A stretch of DNA of 64,000 nt from Cavia porcellus (Eukaryota; Chordata; Mammalia; Rodentia; Caviidae): positions 1,648,001-1,712,000 of the forward strand of contig NW_026947544.1 in assembly GCF_034190915.1 (NCBI RefSeq). Direction: 5' to 3'. Each line of letters begins with the position of its first letter. The stretch's first letter is position 1. Shown here piece by piece: positions 23,532 to 32,903 of this stretch. The notes beneath the pieces are model-generated. The model made no database searches and had not been told where the DNA came from. It worked only from the letters and a program-made list of their open reading frames with translations. Position numbers and translations under genes: made by a program.

Positions 23532-23680
23532 AAAGAAGTGCTTTTGGGGCTGGGGATTTAACTCAGCAGCATTAGCCCCTGCATTGCAAGCAGGCAGTCA
23601 TGAGTTCGATCCCTAGTACTGATAAAACAAAAAAAAACCCCAAAAAACAAAAAAGACAGAAAAAAAAAAGAAGCGCTTTT
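23532..23680 (+). mobile_element. ID-like SINE (tRNA-Ala-derived) with 14-bp target-site duplication
   Basis: The body (23546-23666) has GGGGCTGGGGATTTAACTCAGC (A box), an anticodon arm CCTGC-ATTGCAA-GCAGG with TGC (Ala) at the anticodon place, and a B box GAGTTCGATCC. It ends in an A-rich tail. The flanks are aaagaagtgctttt (23532-23545) and aaagaagcgctttt (23667-23680), one mismatch. The tRNA folding of the head is still readable, so the source tRNA is clear. Confidence 0.92.
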
Positions 23681-24186
23681 ATTTTAGCTGGCCCAGCAAC
23701 ACAGTGCAGATGGAATTTGCAAAGCTGTGCAACTGAGTTAGAATTTTGACTGATTTTTATAGTTCATTTATGATGAGCTCATTGATCATTAAGTACATAG
23801 TGATGAGAAACAAACAAGGTGGGCCTTTGTTCCCCTTTGCTTGAAGCATTTCACAGTGTTTGGTTAGCCAATTCATAGCCCCTGGTCTGCCAATTCCAGG
23901 AACATTTGTCTCTCATAAAGGGAACAATAGTTGACACAACATCATTTGTCTCTTACAAGGGGGAACAAAGGATGACATAGCACAACCTTTGTTGTGGGGG
24001 GGGCGACACACACAGAACAGTATAACGACACCATCAGTTAATCTATAATTATGTGGTTGGTGCTGGGTTACTAAGGTAACAGGCTCAGTACAAAATGACA
24101 ATACTGTTAATAACTATCCTTTTAACTAACTATTTTTGCTAATCATCTTTTAATCATTATTTTAATTTTTCAGCATCTTAGTATAA
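23681..24186. other. Unique sequence, no gene seen
   Basis: AT-rich, with a G8 run at about 23996. No exon or repeat family is recognised. Confidence 0.4.
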
Positions 24187-24305
24187 CAGAGACAGGAATG
24201 GCTTTATAATCTAGGCTGGTCTGGCTGGTCTCAAAGTTGCAGTGATCCTCCTGCTCCAGCCTCCCAACTGCTGGGATCACAGCATGTGCCACCACACCCA
24301 GCAGT
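24187..24305 (-). mobile_element. B1-like SINE, antisense
   Basis: TAGGCTGGTCTGGCTGGTCTCAAAGTTGC, CTCCTGCTCCAGCCTCCCAACTGCTGGGATCAC and CATGTGCCACCACACCCAGC are an inverted B1. The provirus lies about 10 bp beyond its end. Confidence 0.8.
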
Positions 24306-24314
24306 GTCCTTGAT

Positions 24315-24696
24315 TGTGGTGGTCTGCTTCCTGAGGTATGAAGGAGCCAGAGAAAATAATTTAGAAAGAAAAAAATTATTTATTAAAGTATAGACCTGGC
24401 CACACAGCCTCCAGTAACCACTATGGAAGAATACATGCCTAATAGCTCAAGGGCAGGGTTTTTATCCTGTAAAATCACAAACAGCTACCAGTCTCACAAT
24501 GCAGAGGGGTGGGGTCTGTGGCACACTACAGTACAGAACCGTGGCAGTTACATTTCTTGGAAAGAACAAGGTTCAGGTGGGCTAACGAGCAAGTTTAGAT
24601 TAGGCAAACATCCTGTTCTGCTCTTAGAGTTACCTTTGATATTTCTCTTGCCTCCAGGGAGATTTACAAGGGGTTGTGTTTATATAGGTTACAACA
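24315..24696 (-). repeat. 3' LTR of the ERV1 provirus
   Basis: The plus strand runs TGTGGTGGTCTG...GGTTACAACA. Compared with the other LTR there are roughly 45 differences in about 375 aligned positions by eye (about 12%), so the insertion is old. Read on the minus strand, it has a TATA-like ATAAAAACCC (near 24458-24467) and an AATAAA signal (24380-24385). A GGT duplication at its outer edge blurs the terminal TG. Confidence 0.9.
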
Positions 24697-24739
24697 TTCC
24701 CCACTGATTTTATGTCTGCTTCTCCAAATCTTTGGGGAA

Positions 24740-25230
24740 GACTTGAGAACTAATCTTGATGGTGAACCAGTAACATTTCATAACCTCGGTGGCGTAACAT
24801 CATCAGCCTCACATCTTGTAGCCTATTGACTATACAGAGGCCTATTAAAACCAAGAGTAGCAGCAGTCCAAGCAAGGGCAGAAGTAAATAGCTCTCTTCT
24901 TCTTTTTACCAGATCTTCCTTCAGTTTCTTTATTTTATCTCAAACAATGCCAGACTTGTTTACATAAAAGCAGCATCATTCTTGCAATGACACACAGATC
25001 CCTCCTTGTTCTGCCATCAGGAGATTTGAAGGACCATTTTAGCTAATGAATCTATCTGATCCTGAATGTCCTGAATGGTACTAGACAATGCCTGTACCTC
25101 TTTAAAGATCTGGATGGAAAGTTGAACTGAGACCCCCATTCCTGCTGCCCCCATACCCAGGGCTCCTGATATTCCCAGACCTACCAATAAAGGAATAAAT
25201 TGAGCCCTCTTTGAGCAGCCTGCAATATAA
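24740..25230 (-). pseudogene. ERV env remnant: transmembrane (TM) subunit only
   Basis: One minus-strand frame holds a Gly/Ala-rich hydrophobic stretch near 25140-25200, like a fusion peptide. It is followed by a Gln/Ile/Leu heptad region (about 25000-25130) and then a Cys-containing segment near 25000, which is the order of a retroviral TM ectodomain. A more N-terminal hydrophobic piece lies in another frame (25181-25366). No surface subunit is found upstream, and stops follow, so it is a dead remnant. The family of TM cannot be settled from this piece. Confidence 0.65.
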
Positions 25231-25439
25231 TCCAGGCTAGGAATGGGAACAGGCTCATCCTGCTTACAGGAGGTCCAAACCCACTGTGTGAGGTCAGTAA
25301 CAGCACCATTAAAGTCCCCAGTAGTGGGATAGAAGGGGCAAAAGCAAGCAAGCTAAAGCAGCACATGCCTGATACAATTTAACTATGCTTAGTCAATTTT
25401 AACTTTAAGGGGTTACCAGTCTGCTGCACAGTCCATTGG

Positions 25440-26888
25440 TCCTGGGAAGGTTGGTCTCTCTTGAGTGTCCAGAACCTTCACATGAGAGTAGTGGAATCCA
25501 AGGCATTTTTCCAGCCACCTTCACTGCAGTAGGAGAGCTGAGGACCACGGTGTAGGGTCCCTCCCAGCATGGCTCAAGGATGTCTCATTGATGATGCTTG
25601 ACTAGGACCAGAGTACCAGGTTCCACCAGAGGGCTGGACTCAGAGTAAGAGTCTACCAGAGGATGCTTCAGCCTGAATAATGGATGTATAGAGGTCAAAA
25701 TGGGCTGAAGAGCATGCAGAGACTTAATGAGATCTTGGTTAGTCAATTCCACCAATTTTCCCTCAGAGAGCTTTGGAATGAGAGGAGGGGGGCTCCCTTA
25801 CATTGCTTCAAAAAGGGATATAAGAAACATAAGGAGCGCATTGGGTCTGCAGGAGGGCAAAAGGAAGGAGACTTACCCAATTATTGCCGGTTTCCAGAGA
25901 CAGCTTTGGGTAATCATATTTTTTAATGTCTGATTCATCCTCTCTACCTGCCCTGAGCTTTGAGACCGGTACACGCAATGAATTTTCCAATCAGTCTGTA
26001 AGGCCTAGGTTAGTTTTTGAGTTATCTGGGCTATGAAAGCTGGACCTTTGTCAGACCCCATAGATAAGGGTAAGCCAAAACCAGGAATGATCTCATATAA
26101 CAATTTTTTAACCACTGTGAGAGCTGATTGTGACCTGGTAGGAAATGCCTCCACCCACCCAGTGAAGGTGTCGACCATCACTAGCAGGTATTTGTATCCC
26201 TGGAGACCTGGCTTCTTCATTTCAGTAAAGTCTATTTCCCAGTGTTGTCCTGGAGAAGTTCCCCGAAAATGAGTAGTTTCCATGTGGAGCTGTGGTTTGC
26301 GTTAACTATTTGATACTGAGGACATATTGAACTGGCAACTGCTGTCAATTTGGACAGCTGAGGTATAAAGAACTGGTCCTGAAATAGCTCGACTAGTTTT
26401 GATCCTCCTAAATGAGTGGACTGATGAGCTTGCTGAATGAGCTCCCATCTGAGGACTTCAGGCAGTAAGATTCTCTTATCTGGTAACTGATACCAGCCTC
26501 CTGGAATGTCAGGCTTCGCCTGGAGTTGGGCAGCCACGTGGAGGTCCTTTTGTGTATACACAGGTTCCGATAACATTGGAGGAATCAGCAAGAGGGTAGG
26601 AGTGGTTTCCTGTATGTCCCCTTCTTCAGACCCCACTGGTTTTATGGCAGCTTCTTTGGCTGCCATATCAGCCAAATTGTTTCCCCTGATAACAGGATCA
26701 TCTCTTTTTGGTGGGTCTTGCAATGTATGATGGCCACTATCTCAGGTTACAAAATTGTGGCCAGCAGGTCTAATATTTGGGGGACATTTTTAAAACCTTA
26801 TGGTAGACACATCCAAGTAAATTGTTCAGTTACTCCAGTCCCTGAGTCAGTCCATTCAAAAGCAAAAATGGGTTGACTTACCAGAGGT

Positions 26889-26890
<2 letters not shown>
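25440..26890 (-). pseudogene. ERV pol remnant: short RT piece, RNase H end, integrase
   Basis: In minus-strand order: about 26795-26890 reads a short piece of the RT palm region with an FAFEW-type motif. About 26640-26795 jumps to the end of RNase H (GNNLADMAAKEAA), so the intervening RT and RNase H are deleted. The integrase follows, with an HHCC-like zinc-binding region (HQSTHLGG, later one Cys retained) at about 26330-26450. The catalytic core comes next ([21 protein letters not shown]) at about 26000-26280. The SH3-like C-terminal part (CWEGPYTVV) lies near 25550. Frames shift several times. The fit is to gammaretroviral pol. Confidence 0.88.
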
Positions 26891-26933
<43 letters not shown>

Positions 26934-27018
26934 CTTTTTTCCTTTTTATCGATAACGGGGATCGAACTCACAACTGCCTGCTTAGAAGGCTATGCTGCTG
27001 AGCTAAATCCCCAACCCC
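26891..27018 (-). mobile_element. ID-like SINE inside the provirus, with a 41-T tail
   Basis: The plus strand begins with an uninterrupted run of 41 T (26891-26931), then a mixed T-rich tail. Next come ATCGATAACGGGGATCGAACTC (inverted B box), CTGCCTGCTTAGAAGGC (anticodon arm) and TGAGCTAAATCCCCAACCCC (inverted head). It is the same family as the 23,546 copy. The long pure A/T tail suggests it is among the younger insertions here. It sits near the break between the gag and pol remnants. No clear flanking duplication is seen. Confidence 0.9.
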
Positions 27019-27029
27019 CTAAAATAAAC

Positions 27030-28262
27030 TTTTAAAAAATTCAAATATTCATTTTAGTGTTTGCCTCTATTGTCAAATATCCTATGTGCTATCTCTATTA
27101 ACTGACTTAGGGGCATCCCCTCAAATCCCTCCAGTTTCTGTAATTTTTTCTAATATCTAGGGCTGACTGAGATACAAAGGCAATATTAAAGCCCTTGCAT
27201 TCTCATGCATAACTGGATCAATTGGAGTATAGAGTCTATAGGCCTCTAGGAGGCACTCCAGAAATGCAGAAGGGTGTTCATCAGCCAATTGCCTTACCTC
27301 TGACACCTTGGACAGAATCATAGGCTTCTTAGCTGCTCCTTAGAGTGCTGCTAGAAACAGTTGGTGATATTGGGTTAGAGCCTGCCTACCTCCAGATGTG
27401 TTGGGGTTCTAGTCAGGGTGGGATAAAGGAAATGAGCACTCTAGTCATTCTGGATCAGCCATGGGGGACCTGTCTGGGTCCAAGATGCCTTTTCGACTTA
27501 GAGTGCAGATACGATTTTGCTCTTCAGAGGTGAAGAGGACTCTGGAAAATTTGCTGACAGTCGTCCCAGGTGGGACAATGGATGGAAAAAATAGATTCAA
27601 TTAGACTAATAAGGTTTTCGGGATCCTTGGAGAATGGGGGGTTGGGGCCCTTCCACTTATACAGGTCAGAAGTAGCAAAGGGAGTATAGACAAAAATCGA
27701 GTCCCCTGGCTCCCTGGGGTTGGGAACCTCCTGAAGGGGGCAGAGTGCTGATGCTGCTGTGGTAGAGTCAGGCAAATTTGGCCATGGTCTACTTCGGGTC
27801 TGGATCAGACTCGGAGGGTGGGAGGAAGTGTCGGGTGAGGGGTCTGTAGGAGAGGAATATGGGGGAGGGAGGCAGACATCTTCCAGGGGGTCCTCCGCTG
27901 ATGGTAAAACTGGCACCAAGGGTTGGCAGGTGATTTTGGTAATGCTGCCACCATCTCCACCCACAGGAAACAATGAATCCACAGTGCAGAATCTATACAA
28001 ATCTGAATGTAAACAATTTGGTCCGGGTGAGAAGGGGGCCCAAACACATACTGGCAGACAGCCTGAGCAGTGCCCATGTCAAAAGATCCAGTTGGGGGCC
28101 AGACACCATTTGTCCCTATTGGCCACTAATAAGAAGCAAAAATCATTAGTCTTCCTTTGAAAACAGGCTCCTGTAACCCTCAGCCTGCCTCTCAAATTCT
28201 TTCAAGTGATCCAAGACAAAACTAAGGGGCATGGGAGCAGTTTTCGCACCAGACTGACCCAT
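27030..28262 (-). pseudogene. ERV gag pseudogene (MA-p12-CA part)
   Basis: Gag forms the virus core. The start is the ATG at 28262, giving MGQ, the usual myristoylation signal of gammaretroviral matrix. An early stop breaks the frame at about codon 39. The matrix continues in another frame (HPDQIVYIQ). A Pro-rich p12-like part follows with a PPPY late-domain motif (about 27860). The capsid start has the typical DLYKWKGPNPPFS and PTWDDCQQ runs (27540-27670). Further capsid traces reach about 27045 (SAFLECL near 27270, LQKLEGF near 27140). The nucleocapsid zinc knuckle is absent. It is cut before its end by deletion and a SINE. Confidence 0.88.
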
Positions 28263-28696
28263 TGTTGCTTGCTGTGGTTCTCTGTGAGAGGAGAAATCAA
28301 GAGAAAAGGTTATGGAGAGAATCACAAAACCTAGGATTTAGAACAAAAGACATGAGACAAAACAGGACTACACAAAGACACAAAACAAAACCACCAATAC
28401 TGGTAAAAATTAAAACAACCTTTCTCTGGCAAAATAAATGAATTTAGGCTGGAGGTTTCCCTTCAAATTCCAATAATTGGAGGGCCGCCCTGCTAGGGTC
28501 CAAGATCCAAATGAGTCAAGGGACTCCAAAACAAACGATCTAAAATTCCCAACAAGGATCCTATCTCCCAAGGATGAGGGTGCCCCCTCCTAAACAAAAT
28601 TAAGACTTCGTGGTACCACTTTAAATCAAACGTGAGCCTCCACTATTGTTCTTAGCGAATCGGTCCTCAAGAATTGAGTCAGTGGGCTGTTAATTC

Positions 28697-28714
28697 ATCC
28701 TGGACGAGCCCCCA
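28697..28714 (-). promoter_or_regulatory. Retroviral primer binding site, tRNA-Pro type
   Basis: Just inside the 5' LTR the minus strand reads TTTGGGGGCTCGTCCAGGAT. Its last 18 bases fit the tRNA-Pro primer site found in many gammaretroviruses, with one apparent change (CCAGG for CCGGG, a likely CpG decay). A TT spacer follows the LTR end. Confidence 0.88.
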
Positions 28715-28716
28715 AA

Positions 28717-29094
28717 TGTGGTCCACTTCTTGAGGTATGAAGGAGCCAGAGAAAATAATTTGTAAAGAAAAAAATTATTTATTAAAGCACAGGCCTGGCC
28801 ACGCAGCCTCCAGTAGCCAGTATGGAAGACTGCACGCCTAACAGCTAAAGGGCAGGGTTTTTATCCTGTAAAATCACAAACAGCTGCTGATCTCACAATG
28901 CAGGGGGACGGGGTTTGCGGCACACTTCAGAACAGGAATGCAGCAGTTACATTTCTTGGGAAGAACAAGGTTCAGGTGGGCTAACAAGCAGGTTCAGATT
29001 AAGCAAACATCCTGTTCTGCTCTTAGAATTACCTTTGATATTTCTCTTGCCTCTGGGTAGACTTATGAGGGTTTTTTTTATATAGGTTACAACA
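28717..29094 (-). repeat. 5' LTR of the ERV1 provirus
   Basis: The plus strand starts TGTGGTCCACTTCTTGAGG and ends GGTTACAACA. The inverted repeat ends are TGTTG...CCACA on the sense strand. It pairs with the LTR at 24315. Confidence 0.9.
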
Positions 29095-29099
29095 GTGAT

Positions 29100-29389
29100 G
29101 GTGTTTTATAGTCATCTGAAAGGCAGGTTGTAATCATGTGACAGGCAGTGTGTGCTTTAATTAGTCTCAAACACCCAAATTTTTGGTAATTTAAGACAGT
29201 AGTTTTCATATAGACAGGGGTGACTGTGTCCATCAGGGGGCAGGGGGAAACAGTGATGTGGATCTCTGGTGGACAGAGATGTTGCTCACCAACCTCACTG
29301 CACTGGACCTCTTGGTTACTGACAGTGTCTTAACTCACATACTCATGGTGCAGACCAGAGCAGGTTTTGAAGGCTGTAGCAGGAAGCTT
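29100..29389. other. Unique sequence, nothing recognised
   Basis: This is a short flank between the provirus and the MaLR LTR. Confidence 0.4.
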
Positions 29390-29728
29390 TGTATCACTGG
29401 GACAGAAATACCTGAGCTAAACTAAAAAACAGGAAAGGTTTCTTTTGGCCCATCATCATTTGGCTCCGCTGCTTTTGGGCCTGTCCCTGGGCAGCATATA
29501 ACAGTGGGAAGACATGGTAGAGACCAGTGCTTCCATCATGGCTGCCAGGAGGCACAGAGAAACAGGCAGGGGCCAGGCATGCAGGGTTCCCTTCCAGGTC
29601 ATGCCCCCAGTGACCTCACTTCCTCCCACTAGGCTCCGCCTCTTAAAGGTTGCGCTAGCTCCCATACTGGGGACCAAACCTTCACCTCATGAACCTTTGG
29701 GGAATGTCTCAGATCCAAACTGGAGCGG
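29390..29728 (-). mobile_element. MaLR-type LTR, antisense
   Basis: Typical phrases of MaLR LTRs occur in order: TGTATCACTGGGACAGAAATACC, GGAAAGGTTTCTTTTGGCCC, CATGCCCCCAGTGACCTCACTTCC, CCCACTAGGCTCCGCCTCTTAAAGG, and TTTGGGGAATGTCTCAGATCC. No internal region is attached, so it is a solo LTR. Confidence 0.75.
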
Positions 29729-30233
29729 AGTCCTCCTTTCTGAGCTTCATATTTTTAAAAAACTGTATACAGACACACACATAAGCCCACTTTGCCTCTG
29801 CATGAGTAAAGTGTACCATTGATACCCTGCCCACCCAGTGTTTCCCTAGGAGATCAGATTCCTTTGCTCTGCTACATAGCCATGTCAGTATTGTGGGGAT
29901 GAGTTAGGGCCAGGCCCACTGGGGCTTATCTGCCCTGGGCAGGACCAGCAGTCAGTGAGCTGTGGGCCATGTTGGTGATATTAATCTTTAGACCAAAAGG
30001 CCTTTTGTGTTCTTTTATTCAGGGATTCCCAGTAGAGTAGCTTGGGTCTTTCTAAATGGAATCTTACAGTGTCCTCATAACTGTGGCATAGTTTTAATGA
30101 AGTGTTCTTTCACACATGCAGTTGCTTATGTTGCCACATTACCTTGCATCTTCCTGGTCAGAAACAGAATGGGGAGAGACAGAGGGAAGCTGACTGACAC
30201 ACAGAGCCACTTGCTGTAAAAAATGAGAGACTA
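29729..30233. other. Unique sequence, possible worn L1 trace
   Basis: 30050-30170 (AATGGAATCTTACAGTGTCC and after) faintly resembles inverted old L1 3' sequence. I cannot support it firmly. Confidence 0.3.
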
Positions 30234-30347
30234 CTGTTGGCTCCTACCCACTCCTGGGGTGATATTCCAGCACTCAGGAGAGTACTAAGAGTCCAAGGCC
30301 AGCCTGGAATAGACAGCAAAGACCCTGTCTCAAAAAACAAAACAATC
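30234..30347 (+). mobile_element. B1-like SINE, sense
   Basis: ATATTCCAGCACTCAGGAGAG, CCAAGGCCAGCCTGGAATAGACAGC, AAGACCCTGTCTC and an A-rich tail. The 5' start is worn. Confidence 0.75.
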
Positions 30348-31889
30348 ATGATGGCTTAGGGTGGTGTTCATGATTCTTGTGTCTTTGTAGGGAAGTGTTT
30401 GCTGAGAATGTGAAGTTTCAGAGAAAGGGGATGAACTTGGGGGAACCAGCACTTCCTAAGCCCTTGCAATGTCAAGTGCTCATCCAGGTCAGATTTCTGG
30501 TGAGCAGGAGATGTGTTTCTCCCCTGGAAAGTTGCAAGTCTGATCAGAGAACAAGATGTGGGTTCTAGTGACTCTTGCCCTTCCTCAAAGACATACATTG
30601 AAGTGGGCAGAGCTGTGATGGAGGTGTGGGTGGCTTTGAGCTGAACTTAGGAAAAAAGATAGAGAGGAGCTCTGGTATGCATAAAAAGGTGGGTTTTGGA
30701 GAGACTGGGCTATCCAGCATCCAGGAGTTGCTCAGCGAGGTTCATTGGTGACTTTGGAATCGTGGTGCAGAAGAGTTGGAATCCAGAGAGTGATAGTGTG
30801 TCTAGTGAATTCTGGATCAGAGGAGGCACTGGTTGGGCTTGCACCAGTGTTTGATTGTTTATAATGCCCTGGTCTAAACTGTTCAGTTTCCAAACTGATT
30901 TCTACAAATGCAGACTTTGTGGATATACAGTCCCAAGGCAGGGAGGACTATGTGGATTTGTGAAAGCAAAGAAAGCATGATACTATTAGGCATTCAAGGT
31001 CATGAAATTAATGCTGCCGCTTCCTGTTCCCATTGCTGCCGGCAACACTGGTCTCATGTGCCTCCCACACTGCTCAGTCCACTTCTTGGTGGCCATGGGA
31101 GGTGGAATGATGTCCCTTTCCTAACCCTGGAGCCTCTGAACATGTGGCTTTGCATGGCAGAAGAGACTTTGCAGATGTGATCTTGCATCTTCCAGGCATG
31201 TCTGACCACATTCTTTTGAGCAGTAGACCCCCAAAGACCAATTTTATAGCAACAACGCAGTCGCTATAAAAGTAAAAGTTCTGATCCTTATGACTGGAAA
31301 AAGCTGTAAAAATGTCTGTGAGAGATTTATTTTAAGAACATTTCACTATCATTCTTCCTTTCATCTCTTGTCATATATGACAACAGAAAATTGTATTTCT
31401 TAATGCACTCTTACATTGAATTTAAATCCAGTTAGGAAACCGGGGCTTTGGTGTTAGAACTCTCTAACTTCTAATAAGCAGATAGTCTGGATTTCATCTT
31501 CTGGGTTATGTGCGACTCTAACAAGACACATGTTATGCATTCCAGTTTGTGTCACAGACCAGCTTGAAACTGTGTTATGTGCAAATATGACTTGATTCAA
31601 TCAAGCTCATTGTTTGGGTGTAATTTGAATTAGAAAGCCACTCTGTATACTTCTTCCTCATTTAAATTATGCTTTTATGCTCTTGACATTAGGAAATGCA
31701 CATATTTAAAATCTCTTTACATTTCAGAGCAAAAGAAGAGCTTTGTTCTTCTTTTAAATTAGAAGTAGTCTCTAGGCTTTTTTGTATTTTGTTTTTTTCG
31801 CTGTATGTTGACAGTGTTGTGTGTATTGTGCTTAATGTTTATACATCCATAATCTTGGCTTCAAAGAGCTCAGATAATGTCTTTTTTAG
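30348..31889. other. Unique sequence, no gene seen
   Basis: No repeat or exon is recognised. 31.3-31.9 kb is AT-rich. Confidence 0.45.
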
Positions 31890-32185
31890 ACAGCCTTATT
31901 AAGCTGTAATTTACCTACTAAGATTCATCTTTTATAGATGGCTGATTTAGTGATCGGGGTTTTTTTGTTTGTTTTTTAATAAACTCACAGAATTGGGCAA
32001 TATGATTTTTGAGCATTTTTTCATGTCTCCCCCACCTCCCCTTACTCCCTTCCCAATTTTTGAAACCATTACCAGCCATGCTACCCCATGGTCCCTGACC
32101 ACCACAAACTTATCTGGAGTCTCTGTGAACTTGTGCATGCAGGACCTTTCATATCAGTGGAATTCTTTATTATGTTTTAGTGAGA
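31890..32185 (-). mobile_element. Ancient L1 3' fragment, antisense
   Basis: TTATTAAGCTGTAATTTACC, AAACTCACAGAATTGGGCAA, CAGCCATGCTACCCCATGG and TTTCATATCAGTGGAATTC follow the inverted 3' part of old mammalian L1 elements. Confidence 0.65.
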
Positions 32186-32235
32186 ACAGAATGCAGGACA
32201 GGAGATAAGAAGAGGCCACTAATTCATGAATCTCG

Positions 32236-32279
32236 TTCATTCATTCATTCATTCATTCATTCATTCATTCATTCATTCA
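32236..32279. repeat. (CATT)n microsatellite
   Basis: About 44 bp of perfect 4-bp units. The perfect array suggests it varies in length between individuals. Confidence 0.95.
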
Positions 32280-32436
32280 AATGCCAGAGATGAGTTTCAC
32301 AGCTGCAGGTGTGAAGTGATGCAAGCACCTTGGCAGGCAGCTAGAGTTGCAGACGTGGATCTCAGGAGTGATGATGGACATGCAGGACACAGTGTTAAGA
32401 GCCAGAACAGGGAAGTAGGGAGTACAGAGGGAGAGA

Positions 32437-32730
32437 GAGCAGAACATGTCATTTCCTACAGCTGCTGTAATGATAGTACACATATGCTGTCTTAGAGTCC
32501 TGGAGGTCAGTGGTCTAAAAATGGGTCTCACTGGGCTAGCCTTGAGGTCTTATTATTTCCTGGGGACACTCTAGATTTTTGCCTGTTGCAGATGCTAGCT
32601 GTCACCTGCTTTCCTTAAGTCACAGCTGCTTTTCCATTTTGAAGCCAGCAGTAGTGTGTTGAGTCTTTCTTGTGCTGGATCACCAGTATCCACTCTGTTC
32701 CTGCCTCTCCGACGTTTAAAGGGCTCTTCC
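32437..32730. mobile_element. Ancient interspersed repeat (LTR-like), possible
   Basis: CAGCTGCTGTAATGATAGTACAC, CTTAGAGTCCTGGAGGTCAGTGG, GGGCTAGCCTTGAGG and CAGATGCTAGCTGTCACC share the order of a common old mammalian repeat, also seen around 56,010-56,700. The family name is not certain. Confidence 0.4.
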
Positions 32731-32903
32731 AATGGCACTGAACCCAAGAGAATACTACTACTGAGCTACACCCTAGGCCCTTCTGTCTTTTACTTTGACA
32801 CCTGGTCTCAGTAGGTTGCCCAGTCTGGCTTTGAACCACCATCCTCCTGCCTCAACCTCCCAAGTAGCTTGGTTTGTAAGTGGGTATGTGCCCTTGCCTG
32901 GCA
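32731..32903 (-). mobile_element. B4-like composite SINE (ID + B1), antisense
   Basis: An inverted ID head (ACTGAACCCAAGAGAATACTACTACTGAGCTACACC) is followed by an inverted B1 (CTCAGTAGGTTGCCCAGTCTGG, CTCCTGCCTCAACCTCCCAAGTAG). Confidence 0.7.

Larger units (their letters stand above)
24315..29094 (-). mobile_element. Gammaretrovirus-like (ERV1) provirus, antisense, deleted
   Basis: Two LTRs of about 380 bp flank a 4.0-kb interior. On the minus strand the order is 5' LTR (28717-29094), tRNA-Pro-type primer site, gag, a remnant of pol (RT piece, RNase H end, integrase), TM-env remnant, polypurine stretch, 3' LTR (24315-24696). The interior is about half the usual length: protease, most of RT and the SU part of env are missing. 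Flanks TTGAT (24310-24314) and GTGAT (29095-29099) match at four of five bases and may be the target duplication. Every reading frame is broken, so it cannot code for a working virus. Confidence 0.93.

Noticed and set aside
23546..23630. Genuine tRNA-Ala gene
   Set aside because: The acceptor stem is not closed, an A-rich tail follows, and target-site duplications flank it. It is a SINE.
24310..29099. A clean 4-bp target duplication for the provirus
   Set aside because: The 5-bp flanks TTGAT and GTGAT differ at one base and the left LTR edge is blurred by a GGT repeat, so it is reported only as possible.
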